In this document: piece after piece, positions 59,946 through 64,000 of the stretch | Layout: each line of letters begins with the position of its first letter | Position numbering within the stretch: the first letter of the stretch is position 1 | Assembly: GCA_032433595.1 (NCBI GenBank) | Contig: JASWJB010000123.1 | Coordinates: forward strand, 1 to 64,000 | From: Conoideocrella luteorostrata | Taxonomy: Eukaryota; Ascomycota; Sordariomycetes; Hypocreales; Clavicipitaceae | Reading direction: 5' to 3' | DNA: 64,000 bases | Made by a program: the position numbers and the translations under genes | The notes under the pieces: model-generated | Seen by the model: the letters and a program-made list of their open reading frames with translations, nothing else | What the model was told of the DNA's origin: nothing | Databases searched by the model: none

Positions 59946-62900
59946 CGCGAAAGACCAAGAGGAGGGACGGGGAGGTGGGAGTGCGCGTATTCCGGAAGGC
60001 TCAGCTCAGTGACGGGTGCGGCGAGAATGCGCTCCAAGTTGCGGAGTTGTCTGGCGACAAAAGTTGAAGCTTTCCATGACGGGAGCTTGCGAAAAACTGC
60101 CAGTGTGGGGCCCTGATGCTCGTAGAGCGAACTTGTCAACTTGGCTTAGTTAACTAACTAGTTAGTTAGTGCCAACTACTATGGCCGTTGTGCCTAGCGG
60201 TCAAAGCGTACTTCGTAATTAACCACTATTTACTTCTGTGAATAGTTCCAAGGAGTTTTTTTTCTTCTTCTTATCAAAAAGGGCCTTCATCTTTTCTTAT
60301 GGAGCTATCTTGAGCCGTTTGTCATGTTTGCAACCTAGACTGATTTGCTGCTGCTGTCGCTGTCACCCTCACCGGCGGCTCTATCCCAAGTTGCTAGGAT
60401 GTAGCCACGGTTTCACTGAACTGTGCCCATTGTCTGGCGAGGTAATTCATGCATGTCACGGTTAACAACCAGACAGCGTCGCCTTCCAATTCCATTATCC
60501 GTCTTCCATGCGTCCGCTGGGTTGAATTGCGCGATGCGCTGTCAGTAGGTAGCTTGAGGAAACTCCGTCATCCGGTGCGATGACGCGTGACGTAGATGTG
60601 CATGTTATGTAGTTTTACTCTGTGAGAACTTTCGCTATTATAATAAGCATCGCTATATCTCTGCACTTGTAAGGAAAGCTGAAATTCACGATTGCGTCCA
60701 GAACAAGCACTCTTCTTCTTCGCCAATCTCTCCAGACACCTCATGTCACAGACCAGCAAGCCTTCCCAATTAAAGACGACCAACATTAACCAGCGCGGTG
60801 CCTAATGGTACGTATGATAGCATCCCAAGCCTGACCATCAAAAACAAGTGCAAATATAATCTCACTACGGAAGTAATTGTCAGGCTCACAGCCGCGCAGT
60901 GGGGACGACTGAAAAAAATAGCTGTACGCCTCAGCAGGGATTGGAAACGTTTTATTCTTAATAGTGCTTTACTGCCGGCACGATGTGTGACAAATCAACG
61001 CCACTTGCTCGGACCAACAGTCAGGAGGATGCCGGCCCGGAGAACACCCAAGAAATATGAAAACGTAAGCACAACATCCCCGTCTTCCCGGTGCTTGCTT
61101 CCCTCCCCGGCCCGGGGGTGCATCATCAGTGAAAGCAGAGCTTTGCCTGAGATTTGCGATTAAGCTAGGCGAGGGCAAGAGCAGGGAGAAGCGTAGCTAA
61201 TGGGCTGGTGCAAAGTGGAGATCATTTTTGTGCCTCTCTACTCCGTAATTAGTTTATTTATCAGTTTATTCGGCTATTAGTCAATGAAATTCGTGATGTA
61301 TCGTGATATCCTGTATTGCGAAGATGTAGTGTTTAAAGGACCCTAAGGTACGGAAAAAAGGCGGTGAGATGCTGCTATAGAAGAAGCCAGTTGCAGGGGT
61401 GGGTTGCCGCAGGCGGCAAGGGCCCATGGAAGGGAACCAAAAAAAAAAAAAGTCACATTATATGGTTAGTAAAAACATCAGCGGTAGCATCGTCAACGTC
61501 AATATCAGACAAAAAGACCTTCGTCAATAGCATCGTTAGAAGCAGCTGCTGCAGAATTAACTTATCCGAAGCTTTCCCTGCGACTATGATGTCGATAAAA
61601 TTGTCTAGCATGCATACAGTATCTCGTATTTAGAGATGGAGTCTGGATGTCGCTTGTCAGCTCACCAAAACAGCGCGCGACATGACTTCTCCGGCAATCC
61701 GGATGACACTGGACAAGCCTATAGCCCTGAAAACGGCTCGGTGCGGACTGCGTCTTCTTGAGCGGCGATAACTGGTATCGAAGATAGGAATTTGGGACTT
61801 TATGCATGCAAACATTTCCGCATCTGTCGTGATTGGCCAACCACTCTATCTTGCATCGTCGGTGCAATCGGCTTCAACTCTCCGACAGTCTTTCTCAGCC
61901 TTCTCAGCCACTAGTATCATTCTGTACTCCGAACTGAAATTGCCAATACCTACTCCGTAGTTATTGCGTGTCCGCAACCGGGGACGATGGGTGTGTGTCT
62001 ACCGGGTACCGGTGCCGCTACAAGAAAGACCGAGCGCCAGTTCTGTGAGAGCAAGGCCAAGATTTGGTGGCCGGCGCGGCACCGAAGTCCTCTGGTTCAG
62101 ACCGAACAGCCGGAGTTAGAGAGTCTGCCCCGCCCACGGAATTACATTCAGGTTTTTTGTAGGCTCTGTGATGGCCGGGCGCAGCATCGATCAGTGCATA
62201 GTCTGATATGTTTGCCCGTGTCTGCTGTGACATGAAGCAAGCTTCAGACCCATTACTTATCACTCACGGTTCCTGCTGGGATGTTAATGACTATTACTGA
62301 GGAAGCTACGTACGCCTCTCAATGTGTTTAACGGCCGCTTCCAGACGGAGTTAAGCCTCCTCATCGCGCAGCCACGATGCAAGTCAGTAGTTAGTTAATG
62401 TGGACACCGGAACGGTCAAGCTATAAATCGAAGTTGTGGGGAGAGCTCCAGCGGACTTGTGCTGTAATCACAAAACGCTCGCCGACACCCGAAGAAGGAC
62501 TGGGGTGAAAAATCGGCATTATCGCTATTGGGCGAGTGAGTCCGTCATGGAGAAAATGGTACTAATAACCGACCCGGGCCATCGCTCTTGGATTGTCAGT
62601 ATCGGGGTTCAACAAACAACATCTGGCCCAGGCATCTGAGTGTCGGAGAACAATCTGCTCCCCGACCTGCCCCGTTGCGCTAGTCTCTTTGCCATTGTAA
62701 GATCTGTGTCATTGACGCTCCCGCTACTTTGGAACGCCTACAACTCCCCAGATGAATAGACTTCGATAGCGTATTGTGTTATGGAAGTGATATAGCCCAG
62801 GTGTGGCCCGTCATCAGCTTTGTTTGCGTTCGGTCTGAAAACTCTTTGTTGTAGACGGAGGGAGGTCAACAGAACGACATTGTCCTCTGCAAGCCATCTG

Positions 62901-63301
62901 CATCGATTTGCCATTGGAGAAGTTTAACCCGTGTTAGACATACGTACTCTGGGTGGGCTCTTAACTGCTCCTGCTTCAAGTGAAGCTTGTGTGGCTGAAA
63001 GTCCGCTACACGCGACATCAGGCAGGCATGATCCTACTCCATAGTAACTAGTAACTCCACCTTCCTATTTATCAGCAAACGCAGTTTCCAATGGGGCACT
63101 ACGCGGCACACGGGCATCATCAAGCCCGAGGCCGCTCTAACGATATTCAGTAGCCAATATCCAGTGGTTTTGCAACATTCCATGTCCACTGATCGTTTCT
63201 GGTTAAAAAGAGAGCCCAAACCCACCCACGCCTATTCTTTGTCCATGGTTTTTGGCGTAGGCAAGGCAACGGGCGCCACTCTCTTCCTTTAACGTCCAGA
63301 C
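59946..63301. other. Intergenic, no gene seen
   Basis: 3.4 kb between the divergent CSL4 and ABC transporter genes. TACTCCGTA copies lie at 61239 and 61951, with a near match at 61925. Open frames up to about 120 codons (60798-61163) have no recognisable motif or splice support. The last kilobase is presumably the transporter promoter. Confidence 0.5.
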
Positions 63302-64000
63302 ATGGCCGACCCGCCAGAGATGAAGGAGCTTAAAGCTCCTGACGCAGTAGCGGCAGCAGTGCAACCCACCAACGAGGAGCGCCATGATCAGCCATCCGAT
63401 CCCGAAGACGGTGACCTTCACGTGGACGACAAGATCCTCAGCCGTGGCATTGGTGTGAAAGACGACGAAACAGGCGACACCGAGGAAGAAGAAAATGAAG
63501 AGAAAAATCAAAATCAACTTGATGCGACCCATAGCTATGCAACGGACGCAAGTGTGGCTACTGGCGCACCGTCAACAGTGCAGCCACCGCCTTCAAAACC
63601 GTGGTACAAGAAAATGAATCCTCTACGTTGGGGTGCTATTCCCCCAGTGCCTAAAGAGCGAATCGTTTCCAGAGAGTATGACGCTGGCTTATTCAGCAAA
63701 TTGACCTTTCAATGGATGACTCCTCTCATGACGGTAAGAACAGGCATTACGACCTCTATTACAGATATTTTTTTTTCCAGATTATCTCGTCTCCCAAAGC
63801 ACACATTATGCGACAACCGGCTTGCTCCTGGCATTCGACCGTGACAATCTTGGCAGGCTGCTATGAACCGTCATAGCCCAGTTCCGTGTTAGTTGAGCAA
63901 ACGGAATTTACTGACTTGTCATTTGTAGACTGGTTATAAACGGCCGCTAGAAAAAGGCGATCTCTGGAGCGTAAACCCAAATCGAGCCGTCGAGCCACTC
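63302..64000 (+). CDS. ABC transporter, ABCC (MRP) subfamily, Yor1-like; 5' part only
   Basis: Full-length relatives are plasma- or vacuolar-membrane pumps of about 1,400-1,500 aa that export organic anions and drugs. Exon 1 is 63302-63733 and exon 2 begins at 63929; the window cuts it off. The 195-nt intron is GTAAGA-GTAG, phase 0. The N-terminus (residues 1-100) is acidic and disordered. It is followed by the conserved ABCC lead-in: NPLRWGAIPPVPKERIVSRE, LFSKLTFQWMTPLMT, then across the intron TGYKRPLEKGDLWSVNPNRA. No membrane span or nucleotide-binding domain is reached. The LTFQWM..LM.TGY.RPLE pattern is typical of the Yor1-type group. Substrate cannot be told. Confidence 0.9.

Noticed and set aside
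59678..60139. 153-codon minus-strand frame overlapping the start of CSL4
   Set aside because: It has no ATG, and its distal part is the Pro/Ser-rich shadow of CSL4 in another frame.

Overview
The window comes from a filamentous ascomycete genome. Most genes are split by 50-85 nt introns with GTRNGT donors and CTAAC-like branch sites, and a few introns reach 200-280 nt. Housekeeping genes sit on both strands with 0.3-2.5 kb spacers. A proteinase K-type secreted protease, a 375-aa fungal actin and an RFTS-domain heterochromatin-type protein fit a Sordariomycete. Hypocreales is my best guess, from overall look rather than a search. Nearly every gene below was rebuilt by joining exons by eye, and the splice phases were checked to keep one open frame.

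Layout. 1-2.5 kb: no convincing gene. 2.5-6.0 kb: URM1 (-) and ELP2 (+), divergent across 319 bp; both act on the same tRNA wobble modification (mcm5s2U34). 8.2-9.7 kb: secreted subtilisin-like protease. 10.2-11.3 kb: a decayed gene fragment, then a two-exon ssSPT-like small subunit of serine palmitoyltransferase. 11.8-14.7 kb: a mitochondrial C12orf65-type release factor and a six-exon actin gene, convergent. 17.1-19.2 kb: FES1 and mitochondrial uL5, convergent. 21.5-24.3 kb: a USP-type deubiquitinase ending in a CaaX box. 25.3-29.6 kb: TOM40 (with a GC-AG intron) and a PFK-2/FBPase-2 whose phosphatase catalytic His is replaced, divergent. 29.6-39.2 kb: a gene-poor island, the last part probably leader and promoter of GSK3. 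39.2-44.8 kb: GSK3 and the nuclear cap-binding subunit CBP80. 45.3-51.4 kb: an RFTS-domain (Raf2/DIM-7-like) protein, PUS4 and a short Sec2-domain protein. 53.2-57.5 kb: poorly known genes, including two small spliced predictions. 59.2-60.0 kb: exosome subunit CSL4. 63.3 kb to the edge: start of an ABCC (Yor1-like) transporter.

The strongest unexplained signal is a short motif, TACGGAGTA (extended consensus GTACGGAGTAC). I count 25 exact copies on the two strands, against about 0.5 expected by chance for a 9-mer. All copies lie outside the exons. They cluster in gene-poor spacers and include one perfect 18-bp palindrome and two 7-bp-period doublets.

Other points: the divergent URM1/ELP2 pair, the apparently kinase-only PFK-2, the potentially prenylated deubiquitinase, and several small spliced genes that a single-exon view of the sequence would miss. 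No CRISPR array, rRNA, convincing tRNA or intact transposon was seen.
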